A stretch of DNA of 34,599 nt from Phycisphaerae bacterium (GTDB lineage: Bacteria > Planctomycetota > Phycisphaerae > Sedimentisphaerales > Anaerobacaceae): contig JAPLMX010000215.1 of NCBI GenBank assembly GCA_026386805.1, forward strand, positions 1 through 34,599. Reading direction: 5' to 3'. The notes below the pieces were generated by a model. The model saw only the letters and a list, made by a program, of their open reading frames with translations. It had not been told where the DNA came from and searched no databases. Both the position numbers and the translations under genes were made by a program. Each line of letters opens with the position of its first letter. Positions within the stretch are counted from its first letter, which is position 1. This document shows, one piece after another, positions 15,912 through 24,531 of the stretch.

Positions 15912-16171
15912 TTTTTCTCCACTTGCCGAAGTGCGGAACAAATCCGCCTTTGCTTCGTATATGCGGCTTAAGATGCCGTGACCGTCCCGGCGTGGCGAGT
16001 GCGTCCCGCCCTTATGTCGCGAGGCCACGCGAAAGAAAAATAATCAGGGCAGAGGTCTTGACTGTCAAACGGTTTTCCGTAAATGTATACCGTTTATTGC
16101 AGGGGGGACCCGTTGGATTGATTAGGGATGATGGATAATCAATCATCAATGGTTTTGGTTTGGAGCTGACT

Positions 16172-16894
16172 ATGATTGAGGTCAAGGAACTGCGGCGGAG
16201 CTTTGGGCCGGTAGTTGCTGTTGACGGCATTTCCTTCAGCGTGGGCCAGGGGCAGGTCCTGGGCCTGCTCGGTCCCAACGGCGCCGGCAAGACCACCGCC
16301 ATGCGCATGCTCGCGTGCTATATCCGTCCCGACAGCGGGACCGCGAGCGTCTGCGGGCACGACATTCTCAAGGACCCCATCGGGGTCCGGCGGTCCCTCG
16401 GCTATCTGGCCGAAAACTCGCCGGCCTATCCTGAAATGACGGTGGGCGGGTTCCTTCGTTTCATCTGCGACGTCCGGCAGATCAAGGGCAAGGACCGCAA
16501 GAAGTCGCTCGACCGGATCGTGCCGATGTGCTCCATCGACTCGGTCTATCACCAGACGATCGAGACGCTGTCGAAGGGCTACAAGCGTCGCGTCGGTTTG
16601 GCGCAGGCCCTGATCCACGACCCGCCGGTCCTGATCCTCGACGAGCCGACGGACGGCCTCGATCCCAATCAGAAGCATGACGTTCGCAAGCTCATCACCG
16701 AGATGGGCAAGGACAAGTGCATCATCATCTCCACGCACATCCTGGAAGAGGTGGAGGCGATCTGCTCGCGGACGATCATCATCGCCCGGGGCAAGGTGCT
16801 CGTCGACTCGACGCCGAAACAGTTGAAAGAGAAGCACCACGTCAGTCTCGACGAAATCTTCCGGACGATCACCAAGATGAAGAAAAGCGCCTGA
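16172..16894 (+). CDS. ABC transporter ATP-binding protein, GldA-like
   Basis: The 240-residue ATPase carries Walker A GPNGAGKTT (residues 34-42), the signature LSKGYKRRVGLAQAL, Walker B VLILDEPTDGLDP and the switch histidine in IIISTHILEE. It resembles ABC-2 export ATPases such as GldA. It would energise the permease encoded next. The ATG at 16172 has GGAG 6 nt upstream; the TTG at 16160 would include that site. The gene opens a plus-strand operon. In the 260-bp upstream spacer, TTGACT at 16058-16063 and the inverted repeat AAACGG...CCGTTT (16068-16095) are candidate control elements, but the -10 box is unclear. Confidence 0.92.
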   Translation: MIEVKELRRSFGPVVAVDGISFSVGQGQVLGLLGPNGAGKTTAMRMLACYIRPDSGTASVCGHDILKDPIGVRRSLGYLAENSPAYPEMTVGGFLRFICDVRQIKGKDRKKSLDRIVPMCSIDSVYHQTIETLSKGYKRRVGLAQALIHDPPVLILDEPTDGLDPNQKHDVRKLITEMGKDKCIIISTHILEEVEAICSRTIIIARGKVLVDSTPKQLKEKHHVSLDEIFRTITKMKKSA

Positions 16895-16974
16895 ATTTAT
16901 GATTTATGATTGTTGATTTATGATTGGGGCGGCGAAGCCAAATCTCAAATCATAAATCAAAAATCGTCAATTCC
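16895..16974. repeat. Heptad-periodic inverted array, site 3 (in-operon spacer)
   Basis: After the ATPase stop the left arm reads GATTTAT, GATTGTT, GATTTAT, GATTGGG at 16901, 16908, 16915 and 16922. An 11-bp GC-rich loop follows. The right arm reads AAATCTC, AAATCAT, AAATCAA, AAATCGT, CAATTCC at 16940, 16947, 16954, 16961 and 16968. The arms are complementary, including TTGATTTATGATT against AATCATAAATCAA. The element ends just before the Shine-Dalgarno of the permease gene. Confidence 0.8.
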
Positions 16975-16988
16975 TTAAGGAGTGCCCC

Positions 16989-17723
16989 ATGAGCAGCTTT
17001 TGGGCGGTATTCAAGCGGGAGCTGAAGAGCTACTTCGCGACACCCGTGGCCTATGTCTTTCTCGTCATTTTCGTGGCTTTTGCGGGCTATCTGACGTTCA
17101 GCAAGCAGGGGTTCTTCGAGGCCCGGCAGGCGGACATGCAGCCGTTCTTCGTGAACCTGCCGCTGCTGTTCATCTTCATGGTCCCGGCCACGGCGATGCG
17201 TCTGTGGGCCGAGGAGCGCAAGGTGGGCTCCATCGAGCTGTTGTTTACGCTCCCGATCACGATCGCGCAGGCGGTGATCGGCAAGTTCCTGGCGGCTTGG
17301 GCGTTCCTGGGAATCGCCCTGGCCCTGACGTTCCCGATGGTCATCACGGTGGCCTATCTGGGCGATCCCGACAAGGGCCTGATCGTGACGGGCTACCTCG
17401 GCAGCTTCCTGATGGCCGGCGGCTTTCTCGCCATCGGCTGTTTCTTCTCGGCCGTGAGCAAGAACCAGGTGATTGCCTTCGTGCTGTCGGTGGTGGCCTG
17501 TGCTGTCCTGGTGTTCGCGGGGATGCCGACGACGCTGAATTACGCCTCGACGTTCCTGCCGGCCGGTTGTGTCGCCGCCATCAAGGGAATGAGTTTCCAG
17601 GAGCATTTTGAGTCCCTGCAACGGGGCGTCGTGCAATTCGGGGACCTTGCGTACTTTGCCTTGTTGATCGTGGGGTGGGTTGCCGCTTGTACGGTCATTT
17701 TGGATGAAAGGAAGGCCAGCTAA
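16989..17723 (+). CDS. ABC-2 type permease, GldF-like
   Basis: The 244-residue protein has about six membrane segments, from YVFLVIFVAFAGYL to FALLIVGWVAACTVIL. It has the ABC-2 family N-terminus (FKRELKSYFATPVAYV) and the conserved cytoplasmic motif MRLWAEERKVGSIELLFTLPI. Together with the upstream ATPase it would form the transporter core. AAGGAG lies 6 nt before the ATG. Its stop overlaps the next ATG by one base (TAATG at 17721-17725), indicating coupled translation with the GldG-like gene. Confidence 0.92.
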   Translation: MSSFWAVFKRELKSYFATPVAYVFLVIFVAFAGYLTFSKQGFFEARQADMQPFFVNLPLLFIFMVPATAMRLWAEERKVGSIELLFTLPITIAQAVIGKFLAAWAFLGIALALTFPMVITVAYLGDPDKGLIVTGYLGSFLMAGGFLAIGCFFSAVSKNQVIAFVLSVVACAVLVFAGMPTTLNYASTFLPAGCVAAIKGMSFQEHFESLQRGVVQFGDLAYFALLIVGWVAACTVILDERKAS

Positions 17724-19765
17724 TGAACCGGACAATACGAGCCATTCTCGGCGCCGTTCTGGTCCTGGTGATTGTCTTTAGCGGCGTCAGCATTTGCCAG
17801 AACCTCGGTACGCGTTGGAAGGTGGACATCACGGACCAGCGCATCTATACGCTCTGTGACGGGACCAAGGCGATCCTCGGCAAGCTCAATCAGCCGATCA
17901 AGGCGAAGTTGTATTACGCCTCGACCGCCGCGATGAAGGGGCCGGACCAGATCCGCTACTTCAACAACTACTATGAATTCGTGAAGGCCCTGCTCGATGA
18001 ATACGTGGCGGTTTCCAAAGGCATGGTGCAACTGGAGATCATCGATCCTCGTCCCTTCTCGCAAGAGGAGGAGCAGGCCATGCGCTACGGCCTCCAGCGG
18101 TTCCCCATCACGCAGGAGGAGAGCTTCTTCTTCGGCCTGGTCATGCAGACGCAGTTCGGGGTCGAGAAGATCATCCCGTTCTTCTCCCCCGACCGGCACA
18201 ACTTCGTCGAGTACGACATCAGCTACCTGATCGACACCGCGATCACCAAGCAGAAAAAGAAGATCGGGATCATGAGTTCGTTGGCGGTGATGGGGCAGGA
18301 CGTGAGCGACTACATGGCCCGGATGATGCAGATGCAGGGCCAGCAGCCCGAGCCGCCGTGGACCATCGTCGAGCAGCTCAAGAACAAGTACGAAGTCAAG
18401 ACCGTCCCCACGGACGCCAACGACATCAACGACGTGGACATCCTGCTCGTCATTCACCCGAAGAACCTGCCCGAGAAGACGCAGTTCGCCATCGACCAGT
18501 TCGTCCTCAAGGGCGGGCGCACGGTGGTCTGCGTGGACCCGTTCTGCTGGATGGACCGGCCCCAACGAAACCCGATGCAGATGACGCAGCAGGACCAGAA
18601 CTCCAGCCTCGATCGGCTGCTGCGAGCCTGGGGCCTGGAGATGCCCAGGAACACGTTTGCCGGCGATCGGGGCCTGGCGATCGAGGCGCCGCTGAGCCGC
18701 AGCCAGAGGGCGGAAAAGGTCATCGGCTTTCTGGGACTGACGCCGGAGTGCTTCAACAAAGGCAGCGTGATTTCGACGAGTCTCAACCAGGTCCGGCTGT
18801 TATTTGCCGGCGTTCTCAATGAAGTCGATCCCTCGCAGAAGGCCAGCGTGAATAAGCCGGCGGACGCGAACCAGCCGCAGGGCCAGGAGAAGTCCGGCGC
18901 GTCGCCCCAAATCACGCGAACGCCGCTGCTGATGACGACCGCGCACGGCAACGCCTGGCGCATCAGCAACGCGTTCGAGCTCATGTTCCCCGATGCGGCC
19001 AAGCTGATGAACAACTTCGTCGACGGCGCCAAGCCGGTCAACATGGGATATCTCGTCACCGGGCGGTTCCAGAGCAGCTTCCCGGACGGCATCGAGATCG
19101 AGGTCGCGGCCCAGGACCCGAACACGAAGGATAAGGCCGCCGATCCCAACAAGCCCAAGATGGTCAAGAAGCACATCACCGGTCTCAAGGAGGCCAAGGA
19201 AGACGGTGCGGTTGTCGTATTCTCCGACGTGGATTTTCTCACCGACCAGATGGCCTACTCGAACTCTCTCTTCGGCAAAATGGTCGTCGGTGACAACAGT
19301 GCCTTGCTGCTCAACGCGGTGGAAGAGCTGGGCGGCTCCGGCGATCTGATCTCGATTCGCTCGCGCGGCAACTTCAAGCGGCCCTTCGTCGTCGTGGACA
19401 AGATCGAGCAGCAGGCCGAGAAGGAGACGGCCGACGAGATGGCGCTGATCAACGCCCAGATCGAGGGCTTCAACCAGGAGTTGCAGACGCTCGTATCCTC
19501 CGCCAAGGACAAGGACCAGCCGGACGTGCTGGGCGGCACGATCATCCAGAAGAAACGCGACTTGGAGCTGAAGATCCACGAGGCCCAGCGGCAATTGCGC
19601 CAGATCAAGGCCAAGCAACGCGAGCAGGTCGATCAACTGGGCCATACGCTGCAAATGGTCAATATGGCGGCCGTGCCGGGCGTGGTCATGCTGGCCGCCG
19701 TAGTCTTGGGCCTTTGGCGCGGTCTGCGCCGGCGGCACTACGTCAGCCACGCGAGCGACGCTTAA
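17723..19765 (+). CDS. GldG-like auxiliary protein of an ABC transporter
   Basis: The 680-residue protein has an N-terminal membrane anchor (AILGAVLVLVIVFSGVSIC) and then the GldG/ABC-type unknown domain: VDITDQRIYTLCDGTKAILGKLNQPIKAKLYY, FNNYYEFVKALLDEY and later DVDILLVIHPKNLPEKTQFAIDQFVLKGGRTVV. A coiled-coil segment precedes a C-terminal membrane helix (VPGVVMLAAVVLGLWRGLRRRHY). In Bacteroidota, GldG works with GldA/F in gliding and secretion. In planctomycetes the same block is common without gliding, so the exported substrate here is unknown. It overlaps the permease gene by one base. Confidence 0.88.
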   Translation: MNRTIRAILGAVLVLVIVFSGVSICQNLGTRWKVDITDQRIYTLCDGTKAILGKLNQPIKAKLYYASTAAMKGPDQIRYFNNYYEFVKALLDEYVAVSKGMVQLEIIDPRPFSQEEEQAMRYGLQRFPITQEESFFFGLVMQTQFGVEKIIPFFSPDRHNFVEYDISYLIDTAITKQKKKIGIMSSLAVMGQDVSDYMARMMQMQGQQPEPPWTIVEQLKNKYEVKTVPTDANDINDVDILLVIHPKNLPEKTQFAIDQFVLKGGRTVVCVDPFCWMDRPQRNPMQMTQQDQNSSLDRLLRAWGLEMPRNTFAGDRGLAIEAPLSRSQRAEKVIGFLGLTPECFNKGSVISTSLNQVRLLFAGVLNEVDPSQKASVNKPADANQPQGQEKSGASPQITRTPLLMTTAHGNAWRISNAFELMFPDAAKLMNNFVDGAKPVNMGYLVTGRFQSSFPDGIEIEVAAQDPNTKDKAADPNKPKMVKKHITGLKEAKEDGAVVVFSDVDFLTDQMAYSNSLFGKMVVGDNSALLLNAVEELGGSGDLISIRSRGNFKRPFVVVDKIEQQAEKETADEMALINAQIEGFNQELQTLVSSAKDKDQPDVLGGTIIQKKRDLELKIHEAQRQLRQIKAKQREQVDQLGHTLQMVNMAAVPGVVMLAAVVLGLWRGLRRRHYVSHASDA

Positions 19766-19772
19766 CAGGGTA

Positions 19773-19827
19773 GATTGTTGATTCATGATTGTTGATTTCA
19801 AATCAAGAATCATACATCAAAAATCGA
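19773..19827. repeat. Heptad-periodic inverted array, site 4 (in-operon spacer)
   Basis: The left arm reads GATTGTT, GATTCAT, GATTGTT, GATTTCA at 19773, 19780, 19787 and 19794. The right arm reads AAATCAA, GAATCAT, ACATCAA, AAATCGA at 19800, 19807, 19814 and 19821. The arms are complementary with no loop spacer. As at site 3, the element ends immediately before the Shine-Dalgarno of the next gene. Confidence 0.8.
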
Positions 19828-19842
19828 TAAAGGAGTTTCTTG

Positions 19843-21117
19843 ATGAATAACCGGAGACTGGGCATCTTGGCCGTGGTGGCGGCCGGAATGGTTCTCTTGG
19901 CCGTCGTTCAGGCACGGCTCTCGGTGAGTAAACGATCTCAGCCGTCGGGCCCCGCCTACTTGATTCAGGGCCTGGACCCGGCGGATATCGACAGCATCAC
20001 CATCGGCAAGGGCAAGGACCCCATCAAGATTTGCCGCCAGGAAGGCCGATTCGTCGTGGCGAACAAGAGCAATTACCCCGCCGACACCAAGCAGATCAAT
20101 GACCTGATCACGAAGGCCCTCGACATCAAGACGAGCGACGTGTACACCTCCGACCCGAAGAACCACGAGGAGCTCCAGATCACGGAAGACAAGGCCCGCA
20201 ACGTCATCAGACTGTTCAAGGCCGACGGCACGATGCTGACGGGCGTGGTGGTGGGGCTGTCGCGGGAGACGGGGCCGGGGCCGGGCACGTACGTCCGGCT
20301 GGCGTCGAGCGACGATGTATATCTCACCGAGGAACCCCCGTATTTCCGGGACCGAGCCGTCGACTACGTGAACCAGGAAATCGCTTCGGTCAAGCGCGAG
20401 GACGTCAACGCCGTGACGGTGACGACGCCGGAAGGCACGTACACGTTACGGCCGGGAACAGGGGCGGACGGCGTTCTGTTGGTGAACATGCCCGCCGACA
20501 AGAAGCTCAAGGACAGCGACGCCAAGAGCGTCCTCACCGCTTTGACGGGTCTGCGATTCGAAGACGTCAACACGCCCGCGCAGGTCTCGGGGTTGAATTT
20601 CGACCACGAGTACCTCTGCTGGCTGAACGACTCCACCGAGTACCGGCTCAAGCTGGCCCAGAAGGGCGAGAAGACCTACCTCCAGTGCGACGCCGACTAC
20701 CTGGACAAGACGCCGGTGACGATGAAGCCGAACCAGAAGGATTCGCCGGAAGAGCTCAAGAAGAAGGAAGCCAAGCTTCTGGGGCAGGAGAACGCTCTGA
20801 AGTTCACCATGAGGCACAAAAGCTGGATCTACGAGGTCGCGGATTGGAAGGCGAAGTTCCTGACGAAGAAGCAGTCGGAGCTGCTGGAGGACCAGGAAAA
20901 GCCGGTCGAGAAGAAGGCCGCAGCGCCTGCGCCAGCGGCCGCTGTGGCGCCGGCGGTGACTCCGGCACCCGGGCCGAACCAACCCCAAGATGCTTCGCAG
21001 CCCGTGAACGCGATTCAACCGGCGCCGGCAAGCCCGCCCCAGGCGGCACCCGAGCCGAACCAGCCGGTGAAGGTGGAGAAGCCCGCCGACGTGAACGCGC
21101 CCAAGGTCAAACAGTAG
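19843..21117 (+). CDS. DUF4340 domain protein
   Basis: The 424-residue protein has an N-terminal membrane anchor (LGILAVVAAGMVLLAVVQA), so most of it lies outside the membrane. It contains two DUF4340-type units: IDSITIGKGKDPIKICRQEGRFVV with YPADTKQINDLITKALDI, and VNAVTVTTPEGTYTLRPG with ALTGLRFEDV. A charged segment (QKDSPEELKKKEAKLLGQ) and a Pro/Ala-rich tail of about 70 residues close the protein. DUF4340 proteins regularly follow GldG-like genes in ABC-2 clusters and are thought to be accessory subunits; no biochemical role is known. The ATG at 19843 has AGGAG 7 nt upstream; a TTG one codon earlier is less likely. Confidence 0.88.
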   Translation: MNNRRLGILAVVAAGMVLLAVVQARLSVSKRSQPSGPAYLIQGLDPADIDSITIGKGKDPIKICRQEGRFVVANKSNYPADTKQINDLITKALDIKTSDVYTSDPKNHEELQITEDKARNVIRLFKADGTMLTGVVVGLSRETGPGPGTYVRLASSDDVYLTEEPPYFRDRAVDYVNQEIASVKREDVNAVTVTTPEGTYTLRPGTGADGVLLVNMPADKKLKDSDAKSVLTALTGLRFEDVNTPAQVSGLNFDHEYLCWLNDSTEYRLKLAQKGEKTYLQCDADYLDKTPVTMKPNQKDSPEELKKKEAKLLGQENALKFTMRHKSWIYEVADWKAKFLTKKQSELLEDQEKPVEKKAAAPAPAAAVAPAVTPAPGPNQPQDASQPVNAIQPAPASPPQAAPEPNQPVKVEKPADVNAPKVKQ

Positions 21118-21124
21118 GAGAATC

Positions 21125-21781
21125 GTGGCGGAAACGGGGGGCTGCTCCATGCAGATCGATCGCCTGATCCTCGGGGACTTTCAGACCAACTGCTATGTGG
21201 TCCGGCGGGATGAGGCGGCTGTCGATTGCCTGATCGTGGACCCCGGATTGGGTGCGGACGATCTTCTCGCGTTTCTCTCGCAGCATCAGCTCAACCCCGT
21301 TGCCGTAATCATCACGCACGGCCACGTGGACCACATCGCCGGCGTGGCGGCCCTGCGGCAGCAGTATCTGAAGATCAAGGTGTACATTCACAAGGTCGAT
21401 GCGGGCTTGTTGACGGACCCCGAGGCGAATCTCTCCGCCTTGGTCGGTTCCGTCGTCGCGACGGAGCCTGCAGAGGTCCTGCTCCAGGATGGCGACACAA
21501 TCGACGAGGCCGGCATCCAGCTCAAGGTCCTCCACACGCCCGGCCACACGCTCGGCGGGATCTGTCTGTACGTGGAGCCGGAGGCCATCGTCTTTGCGGG
21601 CGACACCCTCTTCGCCGATTCGGTGGGGCGGACGGACTTTCCCGGCGGAGACATGGATCAACTGATCGAGAGCATTCGAACCAAGCTTTTCACTTTGCCC
21701 GACAACACCGCCGTCCACCCCGGCCACGGCATGAGAACCACCATCGGCCGCGAGAAACGAGCCAATCCGTTCGTTCGATAG
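21125..21781 (+). CDS. MBL-fold metallo-hydrolase, glyoxalase II-like (YcbL type)
   Basis: The 218-residue protein carries the metal-binding motif THGHVDHIAG, the downstream histidine in LHTPGHTLGG, the aspartate in FAGDTLFADSVGR and the final histidine in HPGHGMRTT. This set of ligands for two metals is typical of the glyoxalase II/YcbL group, which hydrolyses thioesters such as S-lactoylglutathione; the true substrate is not predictable. The GTG at 21125 has AGGAG only 4 nt away. The ATG at 21149 matches the family N-terminus (MQIDRLILGDFQTNCY) and may be the real start. It begins 7 bp after the DUF4340 stop, so it probably shares the operon transcript without being part of the transporter. 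Confidence 0.9.
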   Translation: MAETGGCSMQIDRLILGDFQTNCYVVRRDEAAVDCLIVDPGLGADDLLAFLSQHQLNPVAVIITHGHVDHIAGVAALRQQYLKIKVYIHKVDAGLLTDPEANLSALVGSVVATEPAEVLLQDGDTIDEAGIQLKVLHTPGHTLGGICLYVEPEAIVFAGDTLFADSVGRTDFPGGDMDQLIESIRTKLFTLPDNTAVHPGHGMRTTIGREKRANPFVR

Positions 21782-21812
21782 TGCGTGTTCGGATCGACTT
21801 TCGTGGAACTTT

Positions 21813-21912
21813 GTCATCCTGAACGGAGCGCAGCGCAGTGAAGGATCTGGGCTGCGACTCTTGGACCCCCCTCAGCCGTTAGCCAGATCCTTCGCCTTCG
21901 GCTCAGGATGAC
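21813..21912. repeat. 100-bp inverted-repeat element
   Basis: The left arm starts GTCATCCTGAACGG and runs to AAGGATCTGG (21841-21850). The right arm starts CCAGATCCTTCG (21883-21894) and ends TCAGGATGAC (21903-21912). The ends are perfect complements. This tcatcctga...aaggatctgg motif is a widespread repetitive palindrome in many bacterial genomes. It lies between convergent genes and may act as a bidirectional terminator. Confidence 0.75.
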
Positions 21913-21961
21913 AGATCCATATCATTCGATGAGTTCATGCAGTGCGTAGGCGCAGGCATCT

Positions 21962-22813
21962 TCAGAAGGCGTTGAAGTACTCCGGGCGGCCGTCGTCGCT
22001 GTCGTAGCCGGCGGCATCTTCCTCCGTCCCAGCGTCTACGCGGATCCGCTCGATTCGCTCCGCTTGCTTCGTGAGGGTGTTGACGGTCACCAGGGCGGCA
22101 TTTATTCGCACGTCCCCGGTGGCGATCTCGAAGGGGACGGGCATCTGGGTTCGAAAGGCCTTGAGAACACTCTGGGTCTTGCGGCCGAGGACCGAATCGT
22201 GAGAGCCCGTCATGCCGATGTCGCTGATATAGGCGGTGCCCTTGGGCAAGATGCGCTCGTCGGCGGTGGCGATGTGCGTGTGCGTGCCGAAGCAGCAACT
22301 GGCCCGGCCATCGACGTGATAGCCCATCGCCACCTTTTCGCTGGTCGCCTCAGCGTGCATCTCCACGACGATGACGTCGGCCTGCTGCTGGAGCTTCGTG
22401 ATCCACTTGTCGGCGGCGGCGTAGGGGCAATCCGCCGGCTTCATGAAGAGCCGGCCGATGAGGGCCAAGACCCCCACGGTCGGCCCCTTGCTGGTCTTAT
22501 ACAGGGCGATGCCCTTGCCGGCGGCGTACTCCGAGAGGTTGGCCGGCCGCACGATGTTGTCGGCCCGCTCCAGCGTCTCGATGATGTCTCTCTTGCGAAA
22601 GGCATGGTCGCCGAGCGTGATCAGGTTCACCCCGTAGCGGAGCAGCTTGTCGTAGATCTGCGGCGTCAGTCCGGAGCCGCCCGCGGCGTTCTCGGCGTTG
22701 GCGATCACGCAGTCGATGGAATGCTCTTCGACTACGCTCTTGAGCTTGTCCGCCAGAATCCGCCGGCCGGGGCGGCCGACGATGTCGCCGATACACAGTA
22801 TGTTCAACCGCAT
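21962..22813 (-). CDS. ymdB: YmdB-family metallophosphoesterase
   Basis: The 283-residue protein has the full TIGR00282/YmdB pattern: IGDIVGRPGR at the N-terminus, IANAENAAGGSGLTP, LITLGDHAFRKRDI, VEMHAEATSEKVAMGYHVDGRAS and GTHTHIATADERILPKGTAYISDIGMTGSHDSVLG. The Asp, Asn, Glu and His residues bind two metals. In Bacillus subtilis YmdB is a phosphodiesterase linked to biofilm and motility decisions and is encoded beside rny, exactly the order found here (rny then ymdB, 137 bp apart). Here the family HNNF-like segment reads GDHAF, as is common. GGAAGGG lies upstream of the ATG. The Asp/Glu-rich C-terminal tail extends the usual length by about 20 residues. Confidence 0.92.
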   Translation of the reverse strand: MRLNILCIGDIVGRPGRRILADKLKSVVEEHSIDCVIANAENAAGGSGLTPQIYDKLLRYGVNLITLGDHAFRKRDIIETLERADNIVRPANLSEYAAGKGIALYKTSKGPTVGVLALIGRLFMKPADCPYAAADKWITKLQQQADVIVVEMHAEATSEKVAMGYHVDGRASCCFGTHTHIATADERILPKGTAYISDIGMTGSHDSVLGRKTQSVLKAFRTQMPVPFEIATGDVRINAALVTVNTLTKQAERIERIRVDAGTEEDAAGYDSDDGRPEYFNAF

Positions 22814-22831
22814 GAGACGGCCCTTCCAATT

Positions 22832-22937
22832 GCGGATTGATGATGGCGGATTGCGGATGGGCGACGCCAGCCTCTTTCCATCCGTAATCCGAAATCACGC
22901 CGCCTCGTCACACTTCACACTTCAAACTTGACACGTC
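22832..22937. repeat. Heptad-periodic inverted array, site 5 (rny-ymdB spacer)
   Basis: The left arm reads GCGGATT, GATGATG, GCGGATT, GCGGATG at 22832, 22839, 22846 and 22853. The right arm reads CCATCCG, TAATCCG, AAATCAC at 22878, 22885 and 22892, complementary to the left. A second heptad run, ACACTTC, ACACTTC, AAACTTG, ACACGTC, occupies 22910-22937. The block fills most of the spacer between two co-oriented genes. Confidence 0.78.
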
Positions 22938-22950
22938 AGGCTCCTCGGCT

Positions 22951-24531
22951 TTACTTGGCGTACTCGATGCACCGGACTTCCCGCAGCAAGGTTACCTGGA
23001 TCTCGCCGGGGTACGTCATTTCCTGTTCGACCTTGTTGGCGATATCGCGTGCGATCTTCATGGCCGTCTCGTCGTCGATCTGGTTGGCATCGGCGATCAC
23101 GCGGATTTCGCGTCCGGCCTGAATCGCGTAGGCGCTCTCGATCCCCTTGAAGCTGGTGGCGATCTCTTCGAGCTTTTCGAGCCGCTTGATGTAGCGTTCG
23201 AGGGTCTCCCGGCGGGCCCCCGGCCGCGAGGCGCTGATCGCGTCCGCCGCGGCCACCAGCGGCGTGTACGGGTTGTCCGGCGGGATGTCGCCGTGATGGC
23301 CCGCGACCGCGTTGAGGACGATGGAGGACTCGTTGAACCGCTTGAGGAAGTTGGCGCCGATGGCCGGGTGGCTGCCCTCGACGTCGTGGTCGATGGCCTT
23401 GCCGATATCGTGTAGGAAGCCCGCGCGCCGGGCGACGGAGCCGTCGAGACCCAGCTCGTCCGCCATGACCTGGCTCAGGAAGGCCACCTCGACGCTGTGC
23501 CGAAGGACGTTTTGCCCGTAGCTGGTTCTAAAGCTCAGGGCACCCAGGAGGCTCAGCAGCCTGTTGGGCAGGCCACGGACGTTCGTTTCGACCGCCGCAT
23601 CCTTGCCAACCTGGAGGATCTTGTGGTTGACGTCGTTTCTCGTCTGGGCCACCAACTCCTCAATTCGGGAGGGATGGATCCGCCCATCCTGGATCAGCCG
23701 CTCCATGGAAAGACGAGCGACCTCACGCCGGACGGGGTTAAACCCGCTGACGACGACCATGCCGGGCGTATCGTCCACGATGACATCGACGCCGGTGGCC
23801 TTCTCGAAGGCTCGGATATTCCGCCCCTCGCGGCCGATAATCCGGCCCTTCATGTCGTCGTTCGGGATGTCCACCGTGGAAACCGTCACCTCGCAGGTCT
23901 GCTCGGCCGCATACCGTTGGATGGCCGCACTGATCACCGCGCGGCACTTGTCGTCGGCGATCTCCTTGGCTTCCTCGACCTTGCGCTGGATAAGAGCGGA
24001 CATGTCATGCTCGCATTCGTCCTCCAGCCGTTTGAGGAGTAACTCCCGGGCATCATCCATGTTCATCCCGGTGATTTTGAGCAACTGGTTTTTTTGCTGG
24101 GCGATCAGGACGGTGAGCTGCTTATCCTTGACTTCCATGTTGCGGACGCGCCGTTCGAGCTCCTGCTCCTGCTGCTTGACGGCTTTGTCCTGCCGCTGGA
24201 GCAATTCCGTTTGCCGCTCCAGGACATCCTCGCGTTTGGACAGTCTCGATTCGTTCTCGCGCAGCTCGGTACGGGTCTGGTTCGCCTCGGCGGTGAATGC
24301 CTCCTTTTTCTTGATGGCCTCGGTGGCCGCCTCGATCTGGGCGGTCTTGATGATGTTCTCTGCTTCTCTCTTGGCTCCGTCGATCTGCCTTTGAAGGTCC
24401 TCTGCGATGGTTCTGGCCCGGGTCCGGGCGGCCATCTGATAGACAATCGCGACGAGGCAGGCGCCAAGGAGGAAGCCGACGACGGTGCAGATCCACCCTT
24501 GATAAGGAATTTGCATCAATACGGCGTCCAT
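22951..24531 (-). CDS. rny: Ribonuclease Y
   Basis: The 526-residue endoribonuclease starts mRNA decay at the membrane. It has an N-terminal membrane helix (GWICTVVGFLLGACLVAIVY), a long charged coiled coil (to about residue 200), a KH RNA-binding domain (GRIIGREGRNIRAFEKATGVDVIVDD) and an HD catalytic domain with FLHDIGKAIDHDVEGSHPAIGA. The C-terminal block ends YPGEIQVTLLREVRCIEYAK, the standard RNase Y tail. The ATG at 24531 is preferred over the GTG at 24549 because AAAGG sits 7 nt upstream. The next gene downstream is ymdB. Upstream lies an 803-bp gene-free stretch that may form a long leader. Confidence 0.97.
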   Translation of the reverse strand: MDAVLMQIPYQGWICTVVGFLLGACLVAIVYQMAARTRARTIAEDLQRQIDGAKREAENIIKTAQIEAATEAIKKKEAFTAEANQTRTELRENESRLSKREDVLERQTELLQRQDKAVKQQEQELERRVRNMEVKDKQLTVLIAQQKNQLLKITGMNMDDARELLLKRLEDECEHDMSALIQRKVEEAKEIADDKCRAVISAAIQRYAAEQTCEVTVSTVDIPNDDMKGRIIGREGRNIRAFEKATGVDVIVDDTPGMVVVSGFNPVRREVARLSMERLIQDGRIHPSRIEELVAQTRNDVNHKILQVGKDAAVETNVRGLPNRLLSLLGALSFRTSYGQNVLRHSVEVAFLSQVMADELGLDGSVARRAGFLHDIGKAIDHDVEGSHPAIGANFLKRFNESSIVLNAVAGHHGDIPPDNPYTPLVAAADAISASRPGARRETLERYIKRLEKLEEIATSFKGIESAYAIQAGREIRVIADANQIDDETAMKIARDIANKVEQEMTYPGEIQVTLLREVRCIEYAK

